This document shows, piece after piece, positions 43,029 to 50,969 of a stretch of DNA of 64,000 bases; position 1 is the stretch's first letter; every line of letters begins with the position of its first letter. The DNA lies in NCBI RefSeq assembly GCF_000802155.2, contig NZ_JQGJ02000001.1:124001-188000 (forward strand), in the 5' to 3' direction. This DNA comes from Pseudomonas frederiksbergensis (GTDB lineage Bacteria > Pseudomonadota > Gammaproteobacteria > Pseudomonadales > Pseudomonadaceae). The position numbers and the translations under genes were made by a program. The notes beneath the pieces are model-generated. The model was not told the origin of the DNA and did no database searches. It was given only the letters and a program-made list of their open reading frames with translations.

Positions 43029-44198
43029 ATGCCGGACTTCAAGGATCGACCTGAATCTGCTCGACATGAATCGATCTTCTGCGGCCAATATTATGACGAC
43101 ATGGGCTGTACCGGTTTTCTGGGGGATCCGTCCAAGGATCGAGTCTCGGTTCTGATGCTGGGGCTATCGGACGGTGTGGCGTTGGCGCCGATCGCAGCCA
43201 GCACCAGAGTTGCGAGCCTGTTGGCCGTTGATTTGGACGAGACGGCCCTCGTACGCAGCCTCGACAACCGGAACCGACTTGCAGCGCATGTCGACTTCGA
43301 CAGCGTGGTCGCCGATGCCGCGCACTTCCTGGTCGTCACTCCCGACCGGTACGACGTCATTATTGTCGACCTCTACACCGAGAGCGCGTATGCCCCGATC
43401 GTGTTTGATCACGGATTCCACCAACTATTGAAGAGCCGCCTCAATCCCCTCGGTCACGTGGTGTTCAACGGTTTTGGCGTTCCCATGAATCTGGACCCGT
43501 TCAACGGCCCTACGCCCCAGGCTTGGCTCGCCCACTGCCTGAACGACAGCTGGGGCGACATTCATCACCTGCCCCATCGACGCAATGCGACGTTCATTAT
43601 CGGCCCACCGCCATCAACCGTAATGGGCACCGCACCTGCCGTGGAATTTTTATGCGCCAGTGACCGGCTCTTTATGGACATCATGAGCCTTCGCCTGCGT
43701 TACCTGACGCCCACGGTTATCCGTCACGCGCCGCTTGTGCCCCCAGCGCTGGACTTCGTAGGGATTGATCTGGAGGTGCAAAAACGCTGGATGGACTCAT
43801 TACCCGCGTTGTCTGCGCTACTTCCGGCCTCGCTGAAGCTGAGCAAGCCCAACGATCTTCGTGTGTTACTGGACGCCCCCGACGCTTGCCAAGCGCTGCA
43901 AGAGAGATTATTGAAAGAAAAATCGTCGCTGCGTACCACGCTGGCGTTGCTGATCGCAGGCGAGGTCAATTTCTCGGACCGCGATATGTCATGGCTCCCC
44001 GACTGGGTTGTCGCGACACTGGAGAACAGCGTCGAGATTCACCCGCGAGACTGGCTGGAGGGTTTATTCCCTTACGCCTATGGCGTCATTACCCATAGAA
44101 CCCGGGGAGACGTGTCCAAAGTGGAAGGTTTTCGACGAGCGCTAGTCCGATTGTCAACGAGCACTTCCCTTGGGCGTAGAGACTCAGACTTGATCTGA
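43029..44198 (+). CDS. Spermidine-synthase-fold (class I methyltransferase-like) protein
   Basis: 389 residues. An N-terminal Rossmann domain has VLMLGLSDG (41-49), LAVDLDE (65-71) and VIIVDLYTESAY (about 113-124), as in spermidine-synthase-like proteins. The C-terminal third (about 220-389) has no recognisable family. The first loop lacks the usual GGG of polyamine synthases, so a different donor is likely. It ends the RiPP operon and could methylate or alkylate the product, or act in self-protection. Function is not assigned. GGAG lies 12 bases before the ATG, a long spacing. Confidence 0.65.
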   Translation: MPDFKDRPESARHESIFCGQYYDDMGCTGFLGDPSKDRVSVLMLGLSDGVALAPIAASTRVASLLAVDLDETALVRSLDNRNRLAAHVDFDSVVADAAHFLVVTPDRYDVIIVDLYTESAYAPIVFDHGFHQLLKSRLNPLGHVVFNGFGVPMNLDPFNGPTPQAWLAHCLNDSWGDIHHLPHRRNATFIIGPPPSTVMGTAPAVEFLCASDRLFMDIMSLRLRYLTPTVIRHAPLVPPALDFVGIDLEVQKRWMDSLPALSALLPASLKLSKPNDLRVLLDAPDACQALQERLLKEKSSLRTTLALLIAGEVNFSDRDMSWLPDWVVATLENSVEIHPRDWLEGLFPYAYGVITHRTRGDVSKVEGFRRALVRLSTSTSLGRRDSDLI

Positions 44199-44222
44199 CG
44201 ATTACCACAGCAACTCAACCTC

Positions 44223-44693
44223 TCAGACCGCCGCCAACCCCTTCCCCGCCCTTTCCAGATTGCGCCAAAGCCACGGCGGCAACACCTCCGGATCAAGACT
44301 GTCGATCAAGTTCTTCAACGCCAGCCCCAACTCGGTGTCCCCCTCGATGACCAACCGCCGCCGAAAGAACAGCGTGTCCGGATCCTCCTGACGGCTGGCC
44401 AGCAAAAGAAACTCACGCCAGTTGCCGCTGATACTCACCTGGGCCTCGGCCCATTCGGCGATGCGCAATCCATCCCGCGCCAAGGTCAGGTACCAGCACA
44501 GCTTCAGGTCAGGCACCCGCAGGCACAACCAGCGCCCACGCAGCACCTCGAAACCACCGTCGCGCAGCGGCTCGGCCAGGCAGCGGTTGAGCGCCTGCTG
44601 CAACGCCAATCGCTGCACCACGAACGGCACCTTGCCCACCAGCGGCAGCAAGCGATCGGCACCTTTGAGCACCCACTTCTTCGGACTCAACAC
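44223..44693 (-). CDS. ubiT: Ubiquinone biosynthesis accessory factor UbiT (SCP2 domain)
   Basis: 156 residues with a GTG start overlapping the ubiV stop by 7 bases. The SCP2 lipid-binding domain is recognisable (ISGNWREFLLLASRQEDPDT and FFRRRLVIEGDTELGLALKN near 87-131). UbiT works with UbiU and UbiV in oxygen-independent ubiquinone synthesis and probably binds the prenylated intermediates. The trio fits a denitrifier that needs ubiquinone for nitrate respiration. Confidence 0.85.
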   Translation of the reverse strand: MLSPKKWVLKGADRLLPLVGKVPFVVQRLALQQALNRCLAEPLRDGGFEVLRGRWLCLRVPDLKLCWYLTLARDGLRIAEWAEAQVSISGNWREFLLLASRQEDPDTLFFRRRLVIEGDTELGLALKNLIDSLDPEVLPPWLWRNLERAGKGLAAV

Positions 44694-45577
44694 AGGCCCG
44701 CCTCCTCTACCTTCAACATGCCGGCATGGCCGTGCCAGTAACCATTGCACCCTTCCACGAACAACGGCGGTGCTTCGCCCTGGCGAACCTTGTCGAAAGC
44801 CGTGACCACCTCGGCCATGCCTTGGGCGCGCGGGCTCAGGCGCAGCATGTCGGCGCCGCAGGCGGCCAGCGCGGGGTAATCGGCCAGCAGGTTCGTGACC
44901 TCGCCGGACATCGTCTGGATGCCGTTGAGGGTGAACAGCTGTTGGCCTTCCTGACTGCTCAACGCCAGGCCATCGGGGTAGTTGATGCAACAGAATTGGC
45001 AGTCGTCCTTGGGCCGGTTTTCAGCCCGGGCGGTGAAACAGCGCGCCGAGTAAGCCAAGGGCAGATGACCATAGGCGAAGATCTCCACTTCGGGCAGATC
45101 GCGGTCCATGTCCCGCACTTGTTCCAGCACATCGGCAATCAGTGCCGCCGAGCATTCCACCGGCGGCACCCAACGAATCATGCCGCTGTCGAGCAGTTGC
45201 CCCAGGGCGTGGCCGTTGTACAGGTTCAGCGCCGGACCGCCCACAAAAGGCAATTTGCGTTCGGCCATGAACTGCACAGCGCCCATGTCGTTGGCCTCCA
45301 CCAGCAACTCGCCGTTGTCACACAGACGGCGCAGCGAGGACAGCTCCGACGCCGCTTCGATCAGCGTCAGGCTCGACAACACAATCTGCGCCTGACTGCA
45401 GGCTTGCAGCTCGCGCCCCAGGCCCAGCCATTGATCCAGGGAAAACGCCCGGCGTTTCGAACAGACGGTTTCCCCCAGGTAAATCACGTCCAGTGGCAAG
45501 ACCGACATCTCGACATAGAAATTTGCCAGTTGCACTTTGTCCCAATAGAACAGGACCGGTCCCAGGCTGAGTTTCAT
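44687..45577 (-). CDS. ubiV: O2-independent ubiquinone hydroxylation protein UbiV
   Basis: 296 residues, U32 peptidase fold. Four Cys expected for the 4Fe-4S cluster are seen: C39 (ETVCSKRRAF), C180-region (SARCFTARAE), and DCQFCC near 193-198. UbiV and UbiU form a heterodimer that hydroxylates ubiquinone precursors without oxygen, using prephenate as the oxygen source in related systems. It lies 10 bases downstream of ubiU. Confidence 0.9.
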   Translation of the reverse strand: MKLSLGPVLFYWDKVQLANFYVEMSVLPLDVIYLGETVCSKRRAFSLDQWLGLGRELQACSQAQIVLSSLTLIEAASELSSLRRLCDNGELLVEANDMGAVQFMAERKLPFVGGPALNLYNGHALGQLLDSGMIRWVPPVECSAALIADVLEQVRDMDRDLPEVEIFAYGHLPLAYSARCFTARAENRPKDDCQFCCINYPDGLALSSQEGQQLFTLNGIQTMSGEVTNLLADYPALAACGADMLRLSPRAQGMAEVVTAFDKVRQGEAPPLFVEGCNGYWHGHAGMLKVEEAGLC

Positions 45578-45587
45578 CAGGTCTCCC

Positions 45588-46583
45588 TCATTGCCATGAT
45601 CGATGGTAGGCGCCCAAGGTGGTCTGGCTGCCTTCAGACAGACCGGCCAGGACCTGGCGCCATTCTTCCCTTACTCGGAAGCGTTGCGGCGCGGTGTGGT
45701 GGGCATCCAGCGCGGCGCGCCACACCCGCGTCACTTGCTCGACGTAGGCCGGGCTGCGCTGGCGGCCTTCAATCTTCACCGCTTCGACGCCGATGGCCGC
45801 CAGTTCCGGCAACAGGTCGAGGGTGTCGAGGCTGGTCGGTTCTTCCAGCGCATGGAAGCGCTTGCCGCCCACCAGGAAGCGACCTTTGCACAAGGTTGGA
45901 TAGCCGGCCGGTTCATCGGGCGTGTAGCGGTCGATCAGCACTTCGCTCAAGCGTGCGCTCAAGCCTTGGGCGTCTTCGATCCAGCGCACCGCCTTGGCTG
46001 GGGAGCAGACGCCGCAGAGGTTCGGCGATTCGCCGGTGATGTAGGAAGATAAATGACAACGGCCCTCAGCCATGATGCACAGGCTGCCGAAGCCGAAGAC
46101 TTCGATCGGCACCGGGCTGCCCGCCGCCACCTGCCTGACCTGGGCCAAGGACAACACCCGCGGCAGTACGGCGCGACGAATGTCATAGCGCTGGGCGTAG
46201 AACGCCAGCGCCGCGGCGTGGGTCGCCGAGCCCTGTACCGAAAGGTGCAGCGCTAATCGAGGATGGCGCTGGCTCGCGTAGCCGAGCACGCCTGGGTCGG
46301 CGGCGATCAGCGCATCCACGCCAAAATCGGCGGCGCGATCCACAGCCCGCTGCCAGCGTTCCCAGCCCTTGGGTTGCGGGTAGGTATTGACCGCTACGTA
46401 AAGTTTGCGTTGATGCTGGCGGATATGCGCAACCGCGGCATCGAACTGCTTGTCATCCATGTTCAGTCCGGCGAAGTGCCGGGCATTGGTGTCATCGCGA
46501 AAGCCGACATAGACGGCATCAGCGCCTTGGCGCACCGCCGCTTTGAGGGCTGGCAGATTCCCTGCCGGGCAAACCAGTTGCAT
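45588..46583 (-). CDS. ubiU: O2-independent ubiquinone hydroxylation protein UbiU
   Basis: 331 residues. U32 signature MQLVCPAGNLPALKAAVRQG at the N-terminus. Cluster cysteines are in GSLCIMAEGRCHLSSYITGE (about 168-187) and PNLCGVCSPAK (about 190-200), followed by VEAVKIEGRQRSP. Partner of UbiV. The start at 46583 skips 25 residues of the longer frame and gives the canonical opening. Lies downstream of moeA with 81 bases between. Confidence 0.9.
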   Translation of the reverse strand: MQLVCPAGNLPALKAAVRQGADAVYVGFRDDTNARHFAGLNMDDKQFDAAVAHIRQHQRKLYVAVNTYPQPKGWERWQRAVDRAADFGVDALIAADPGVLGYASQRHPRLALHLSVQGSATHAAALAFYAQRYDIRRAVLPRVLSLAQVRQVAAGSPVPIEVFGFGSLCIMAEGRCHLSSYITGESPNLCGVCSPAKAVRWIEDAQGLSARLSEVLIDRYTPDEPAGYPTLCKGRFLVGGKRFHALEEPTSLDTLDLLPELAAIGVEAVKIEGRQRSPAYVEQVTRVWRAALDAHHTAPQRFRVREEWRQVLAGLSEGSQTTLGAYHRSWQ

Positions 46584-46664
46584 GGGGCATCCTCGTGGGA
46601 AAACTAAGGGCGCCGCCAGTCTAGCCAGCCAACCGGCGGCGACCTTGACGGCAGTCAATTGCCG

Positions 46665-47897
46665 TCAATGCATCAGGCTCGCGAACGGCAGATACATCAC
46701 TCGGTCGTGCTTGTGCACCTGGGCGTCACGCTCGACCACCGCGAGGCCATCGGCCCAGCAGGCAGCCGTCAGCATCGCCGAGCTTTGCTGCGGGTGCAGT
46801 TCGACGCACAACTGCCCATCAATGCCCGAGACCAATCGGGCCCGCAGGTATTGCCGGCGGCGGTTGCGCTTCAACCAGTCGAATCCGGCGGGCACCTGTA
46901 GCGGCGCAGGCAGTACGTCGTGCATGCCTTGGGCGCGGAACAGGAATGGCCGCACGACGATCAACGCGGTAATCAGCGCCGCCGAGGGGTTGCCCGGCAG
47001 GCCGATCCACGGTTTGCCTTCCACGTCGCCGAACGCCAGCGGCTTGCCAGGCTGGATCGCAAGCCGCCACAGATCAATGCTGCCCATGGTTTCGATGGCG
47101 TGCTTGAGGTGATCCTCTTCACCTACCGAGACACCGCCCGAGGTGATCAGTACATCGCATTCGGCCGCGGCCAGGCGCAACGCCTGTCGACTGGCCAATA
47201 GCTGGTCGGGCATGACGCCAAAGTCGTGGACCTCCAGGCCCCAGCCACGCAATAACGCGGCGAGGCTGTGGCGGTTGCTGTTGTAGATCTGCCCCGGCGC
47301 CAACGGCTCGCCCGGTTCGCGCAGTTCATCGCCGCTGCTGAGCAACCCCACCTGCAACCGACGAAATACTTCCACCTGGTCGATCCCGGCACCGGCCAGC
47401 AACCCCAGCTCCTGCGCCCGCAGCCGCGTGCCGGCACCGAGCAAGCGATCACCCCTGCGCAGCTCCTCGCCTTCCTTGCGCACGTGGTCGCCACGGTTGA
47501 CCGACGGCAACCAGACCCGCTCGCCCTCGACCCGACAGCTTTCCTGCGGCACGACCGTGTCAGCACCCGGAGGCAAAGGCGCGCCGGTAAAGATGCGCAC
47601 GGCCCGCCCCGCCGGCAGGGGCTCGCCCGGCCCGTCACCCGCGGCGATGCGCCCGGCCAGCGCCAGGCAGCCGCCCTCCATCGGCAGGTCTTCGGCCCGC
47701 AAGGCGTAGCCGTCCATCGCGCTGTTGTCCCAGGCCGGCAGGTTCATCGGACACAGGACATCCATCGCCAACACTCGCGCCAGGGCTTGGTCCAGGGCCA
47801 CCCGTTGCACCGGTGGAGGCGGCGGCGCCTGGTCCAGCAGATGCCGGATCGCCTCGTCTACCGGCGTCAACGCGCCGCTGTCGCAAACACCGCTCAT
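46665..47897 (-). CDS. moeA: Molybdopterin molybdenumtransferase
   Basis: 410 residues with the MoeA domain order. N-terminal LPAWDNSAMDGYALRAEDL (about 55-73) and IFTGAPLPPGADTVVPQE (about 100-117) are followed by the MogA-like domain with ITSGGVSVGEEDHLK (about 238-252) and IGLPGNPSAALI. It inserts molybdenum into molybdopterin, needed for NarG. Its start overlaps moaB by 4 bases. Confidence 0.93.
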   Translation of the reverse strand: MSGVCDSGALTPVDEAIRHLLDQAPPPPPVQRVALDQALARVLAMDVLCPMNLPAWDNSAMDGYALRAEDLPMEGGCLALAGRIAAGDGPGEPLPAGRAVRIFTGAPLPPGADTVVPQESCRVEGERVWLPSVNRGDHVRKEGEELRRGDRLLGAGTRLRAQELGLLAGAGIDQVEVFRRLQVGLLSSGDELREPGEPLAPGQIYNSNRHSLAALLRGWGLEVHDFGVMPDQLLASRQALRLAAAECDVLITSGGVSVGEEDHLKHAIETMGSIDLWRLAIQPGKPLAFGDVEGKPWIGLPGNPSAALITALIVVRPFLFRAQGMHDVLPAPLQVPAGFDWLKRNRRRQYLRARLVSGIDGQLCVELHPQQSSAMLTAACWADGLAVVERDAQVHKHDRVMYLPFASLMH

Positions 47898-48448
47898 GGA
47901 CGTGCCTCACAGGCAGTCGGAACGATGCCGTCCTGGGGCTTGAGGTGCGGGGTGAAATTGCACGGCCCGGTGCGGCTGTCCAGTTGCCCGACGAGGATCT
48001 GTTCCCAGCCGGTGCGGCAAGCGCCCGGCGAACCCGGCAAGCAAACGAGCAGCACGCCGTTGCTCATACCGGCCAGTGCACGGGATTGCAGGGTGGACAT
48101 GCCAATTTCCGCCAACGACACCTGGCGGAATAATTCGCCGAAGCCATCGACTTGCTTGTCGAGCAGCGGCGCTACCGCTTGGGGCGTGTTGTCGCGCGCG
48201 GTGAAACCGGTGCCACCGGTCATCAACACCACCTGCACCTTGGGGTCGGCGATCCACTGCGAGACATGCGCGCGGATCTGGTAGATGTCGTCCTTCACCA
48301 GGGCACGATCGATCAGCACATGACCGGCGGTTTGCAGTAGATCGGCCAAGGTCTGGCCCGAGGAGTCGGTTTCAAAAGTGCGCGTATCGCTGATGGTGAG
48401 GACCGCGATGTTCAGCGGTTGGAAATCGCGTTGGGTCAGATGGGCCAT
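47894..48448 (-). CDS. moaB: Molybdenum cofactor biosynthesis protein MoaB (MogA-like)
   Basis: 184 residues. The MogA/MoaB fold has VLMTGGTGFTARDNTPQAVA (about 74-93) and a PGSPGACRTGWEQIL motif (about 137-151). It adenylylates molybdopterin before MoeA acts. First gene of a moaB-moeA-ubiU-ubiV-ubiT operon with overlapping ends. A NarL-type heptamer pair lies 60-75 bases upstream. Confidence 0.9.
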   Translation of the reverse strand: MAHLTQRDFQPLNIAVLTISDTRTFETDSSGQTLADLLQTAGHVLIDRALVKDDIYQIRAHVSQWIADPKVQVVLMTGGTGFTARDNTPQAVAPLLDKQVDGFGELFRQVSLAEIGMSTLQSRALAGMSNGVLLVCLPGSPGACRTGWEQILVGQLDSRTGPCNFTPHLKPQDGIVPTACEARP

Positions 48449-48508
48449 TGGTCAGCCGTCCTGTCAGAAAAGATGGCCCAGCCTGAACCGCAATCAGTGC
48501 CGGGCCTA

Positions 48509-48524
48509 TTCCTCCATGGAGGTA
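48509..48524. promoter_or_regulatory. NarL-type heptamer pair before moaB
   Basis: TTCCTCC-AT-GGAGGTA resembles the NarL 7-2-7 site (5 and 6 of 7 matches), with a further TACCTCC overlapping at 48523-48529. It is similar to the narK1/narX site. Confidence 0.5.
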
Positions 48525-48538
48525 CCTCCCTCGGGTGC

Positions 48539-49186
48539 TCAGGGCGCGAGGCGGCTGCGCTGCCAAACGCCCTCGTGCAGCCGGAAATCCATACGGTCAT
48601 GCAGACGATCCGCGCGGCCCTGCCAGAACTCAAGCCGTCCTGGGCGCAGGCAATAACCGCCCCAGTGCTCGGGACGTGGCACCGGTTGCTCGGCAAAACG
48701 TTGTTCGGTGCCCGCCAACAAGGCCTCCAGCGCCGCTCGATCAGCCAGCGGACGGCTCTGCGGGGAAGCCCAGGCGCCTAGACGACTGGCGACGGAACGG
48801 GAATGAAAATAGGCATCGGACAATGCTGGATCGAGCTTGTGGACCTGCCCTTCGATGCGCACCTGGCGTTCCAGCGCAGGCCAGAAGAACGTCATCGCCG
48901 CCCAGGGATTGAGCGCCAGGTCGTGCCCCTTGCCGCTCTCGTAGTTACCGAAGAACGAAAAACCGTCCGCGCTGAAGCCCTTGAGCAGCAGCACCCGGCA
49001 ATGAGGCCGCCCCTGCTCGTCCACCGTCGCCAAGGCCATGGCATTGGCTTCCACTGGTGGGCTTTCGGTCTCGCGGGCCTGTTGCATCCAAACGCCGAAC
49101 AGCGCCAGGGGATCATCTGGCAGATGGGCTTCGTCCAGCCCGTCGCGAGTGTATTGGCGGCGCATGTTGGCCAGGGAAAGGGGCAT
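48539..49186 (-). CDS. pdxH: Pyridoxine/pyridoxamine 5'-phosphate oxidase
   Basis: 215 residues, usual PdxH length. [20 protein letters not shown] opens the protein. FMN-binding blocks [20 protein letters not shown] (about 64-83) and [13 protein letters not shown] (about 101-113) are intact, as is the C-terminal [14 protein letters not shown] end. The enzyme makes pyridoxal phosphate using oxygen. Its location in a denitrification region and the perfect Anr-type box upstream are unexpected for an oxygen-using enzyme. Confidence 0.9.
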   Translation of the reverse strand: MPLSLANMRRQYTRDGLDEAHLPDDPLALFGVWMQQARETESPPVEANAMALATVDEQGRPHCRVLLLKGFSADGFSFFGNYESGKGHDLALNPWAAMTFFWPALERQVRIEGQVHKLDPALSDAYFHSRSVASRLGAWASPQSRPLADRAALEALLAGTEQRFAEQPVPRPEHWGGYCLRPGRLEFWQGRADRLHDRMDFRLHEGVWQRSRLAP

Positions 49187-49242
49187 GACGGTGATCTCCA
49201 CTTGGGTTTGGGCCAGTGTGGAGTCGCCTGGGATGGGAGGCC

Positions 49243-49256
49243 TTGATCGTTATCAA
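49243..49256 (-). promoter_or_regulatory. Perfect Anr/Dnr box before pdxH
   Basis: TTGATCGTTATCAA is a full consensus palindrome. Its centre is 64 bases from the pdxH start, the usual class II geometry with a transcript start near 49208. Confidence 0.7.
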
Positions 49257-49287
49257 TGCTGGTTATCGTGGTGAATGGGAGACGGCC

Positions 49288-50808
49288 CTACTTGAGCCCC
49301 AACCGCCGCGCCAATTTATGCAAATTGCTCGGATCAATCTCCAACAACCGCGCCGCCCCTGCCCAATTCTGCCCGCAGCGTTCCAAGGCCCTGAGGATCG
49401 CCTGGCGCTGGCATTCATCCACCGTGACGCTCAGGGGCCGCAGCGGCGCATCAATGCTTTGCGCCGGCGTGTCGATGGCGGCTGCGTTGGTGCTGACATC
49501 CAGATCCAACACCTGCGGTTCGAGGGTCATGATCACCCCGCGACTGGCACCACGGCTCAGCTCTTTCAACGCCGCGCGACTGATGACGTGCTCCAGCTCC
49601 CGCACGTTGCCCGGCCAGTGGTACGCCAACAGCGCCTGTTCGGCGGCCGGAGACAGGCGCAAGCCACGCAAGCCCAATCGCGTGCGGTTGAGTTCGAGGA
49701 AATGCCCGGCGAGCATCAAGACATCGTGGCCGCGTTCGCGCAGCGGCGGGATCGGCACCGGGTAGACCGACAGCCGGTGGTACAGGTCGGCGCGAAACAG
49801 CCCGTCGCGGATGCTGTCGGGCAAGTGTCGGTTGGTCGCCGCGATGATCCGCACATCGACGTGCAGCGGCTTGTCCGCTCCCAGCCGCTGGATCTCACCG
49901 TTCTGCAGGGTGCGCAACAATTTGGCCTGCACGCTCAGCGGTAGCTCGCCCACTTCATCGAGAAACAACGTGCCGCCATTGGCCGCGTCGAAGCGTCCGG
50001 CGCGGTCAGTCGTCGCGCCAGAGAACGCGCCTTTGACGTGGCCGAACAACTCGCTTTCGGCGAGGGACTCGGGCAACGCCGCGCAGTTGACCTGCACCAA
50101 GGGCTTGTGACTACGCCGGGACAACCGATGCAGCCGCCGAGCGAACAACTCCTTGCCCACCCCAGTCTCGCCCAGCAACAGCACCGGCAGTTCCGAATCA
50201 GCCAAGACATCCAGCTCATTGAGCAATTGCTGCAAACCCTCGCTGCGCCCGATGATTTCGCCCTCCTCGGTCGGCAGGCGCAGGTCCGCCGGGTCACTGC
50301 GTGACGCCCGCAGGCTGCGATTCTCCTGCTCCAATCGCGTGACCCGCACCGCCGCCTCGATCTGCAACGTGCAACGCTTGAGTTCCTCCCGGGCGCGGCC
50401 GTCGAAGGTACCGGCGTGCAAGGCATCCAGGGTGATCGCGCCCCAGAGCCGGCCTTCCACGTACAGGCTCACGCCCATGCAGTCATGCACCGGCAGCGGC
50501 TCGCCGACGTGGTGATCGAGCAAGCCGTCATACGGATCCGGCAAGCGGCTGTCCGGCTCGAACCAGGTCGGTTCGCGCGAGGCCATGATCGCCGCCAGGC
50601 GCGGGTGCTGGGCAATCACGAAGCGCCGGCCCAGCGCCTCGTGGACCAGGCCCACGGTCGCCACGGGCCTGAGGCTGTCATCGTCCAGGCGCAGCAAGCC
50701 GACGGCGCCACTGTTGAAGTATTCGCGCAGGGTCTGCACCAGGCGCTGCAATCGCACCGCATTGGGCAGCTCGACGATCAGGTCGGCGGCCAGGCTTTCA
50801 CGCAGCAT
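49288..50808 (-). CDS. norR: Nitric-oxide-responsive sigma54 activator NorR
   Basis: 506 residues. An N-terminal GAF domain (about 20-170) with the mononuclear-iron NO sensor precedes a sigma54 AAA+ domain (about 190-420): Walker A LGETGVGKE, the sigma54-contact ELFGHVKGAFSGA, Walker B GGTLFLDEVGEL. A C-terminal Fis-type helix-turn-helix ends NWAGAARLLEIDPSNLHKLA. ATG 50808 is the accepted start; a GT-N7-AC operator overlaps it. It should activate the two sigma54 promoters at 50906 and 53751. Confidence 0.93.
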   Translation of the reverse strand: MLRESLAADLIVELPNAVRLQRLVQTLREYFNSGAVGLLRLDDDSLRPVATVGLVHEALGRRFVIAQHPRLAAIMASREPTWFEPDSRLPDPYDGLLDHHVGEPLPVHDCMGVSLYVEGRLWGAITLDALHAGTFDGRAREELKRCTLQIEAAVRVTRLEQENRSLRASRSDPADLRLPTEEGEIIGRSEGLQQLLNELDVLADSELPVLLLGETGVGKELFARRLHRLSRRSHKPLVQVNCAALPESLAESELFGHVKGAFSGATTDRAGRFDAANGGTLFLDEVGELPLSVQAKLLRTLQNGEIQRLGADKPLHVDVRIIAATNRHLPDSIRDGLFRADLYHRLSVYPVPIPPLRERGHDVLMLAGHFLELNRTRLGLRGLRLSPAAEQALLAYHWPGNVRELEHVISRAALKELSRGASRGVIMTLEPQVLDLDVSTNAAAIDTPAQSIDAPLRPLSVTVDECQRQAILRALERCGQNWAGAARLLEIDPSNLHKLARRLGLK

Positions 50809-50866
50809 GGTAGTGGTGACCCTCCAGGGTTCGTTTGACCCTTCGCAACCAGGGTGACAATCACCC
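50808..50866 (+). promoter_or_regulatory. Triple NorR operator upstream of dnrN
   Basis: Three GT-N7-AC sites: TGGTAGTGGTGACCC (50808-50822), GGGTTCGTTTGACCC (50827-50841) and GGGTGACAATCACCC (50852-50866). The third is the core of a longer perfect palindrome (50849-50869). The first overlaps the norR start codon. Confidence 0.75.
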
Positions 50867-50905
50867 TGGCATAAATTTAGTGCTTTGTTTTCAATGACTT
50901 GAATC

Positions 50906-50921
50906 TGGCATGCCGACTGCA
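50906..50921 (+). promoter_or_regulatory. Sigma54 promoter of dnrN
   Basis: TGGCATGCCGACTGCA fits TGGCAYRNNNNYTGCW completely, with GG and GC 10 bases apart. It lies 40 bases downstream of the last NorR site and about 48 before the start codon. Confidence 0.8.
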
Positions 50922-50969
50922 AAGTGAGCGGTCATCTGTCCCTCCCGGGATTCAACCCAAGGAAACATG

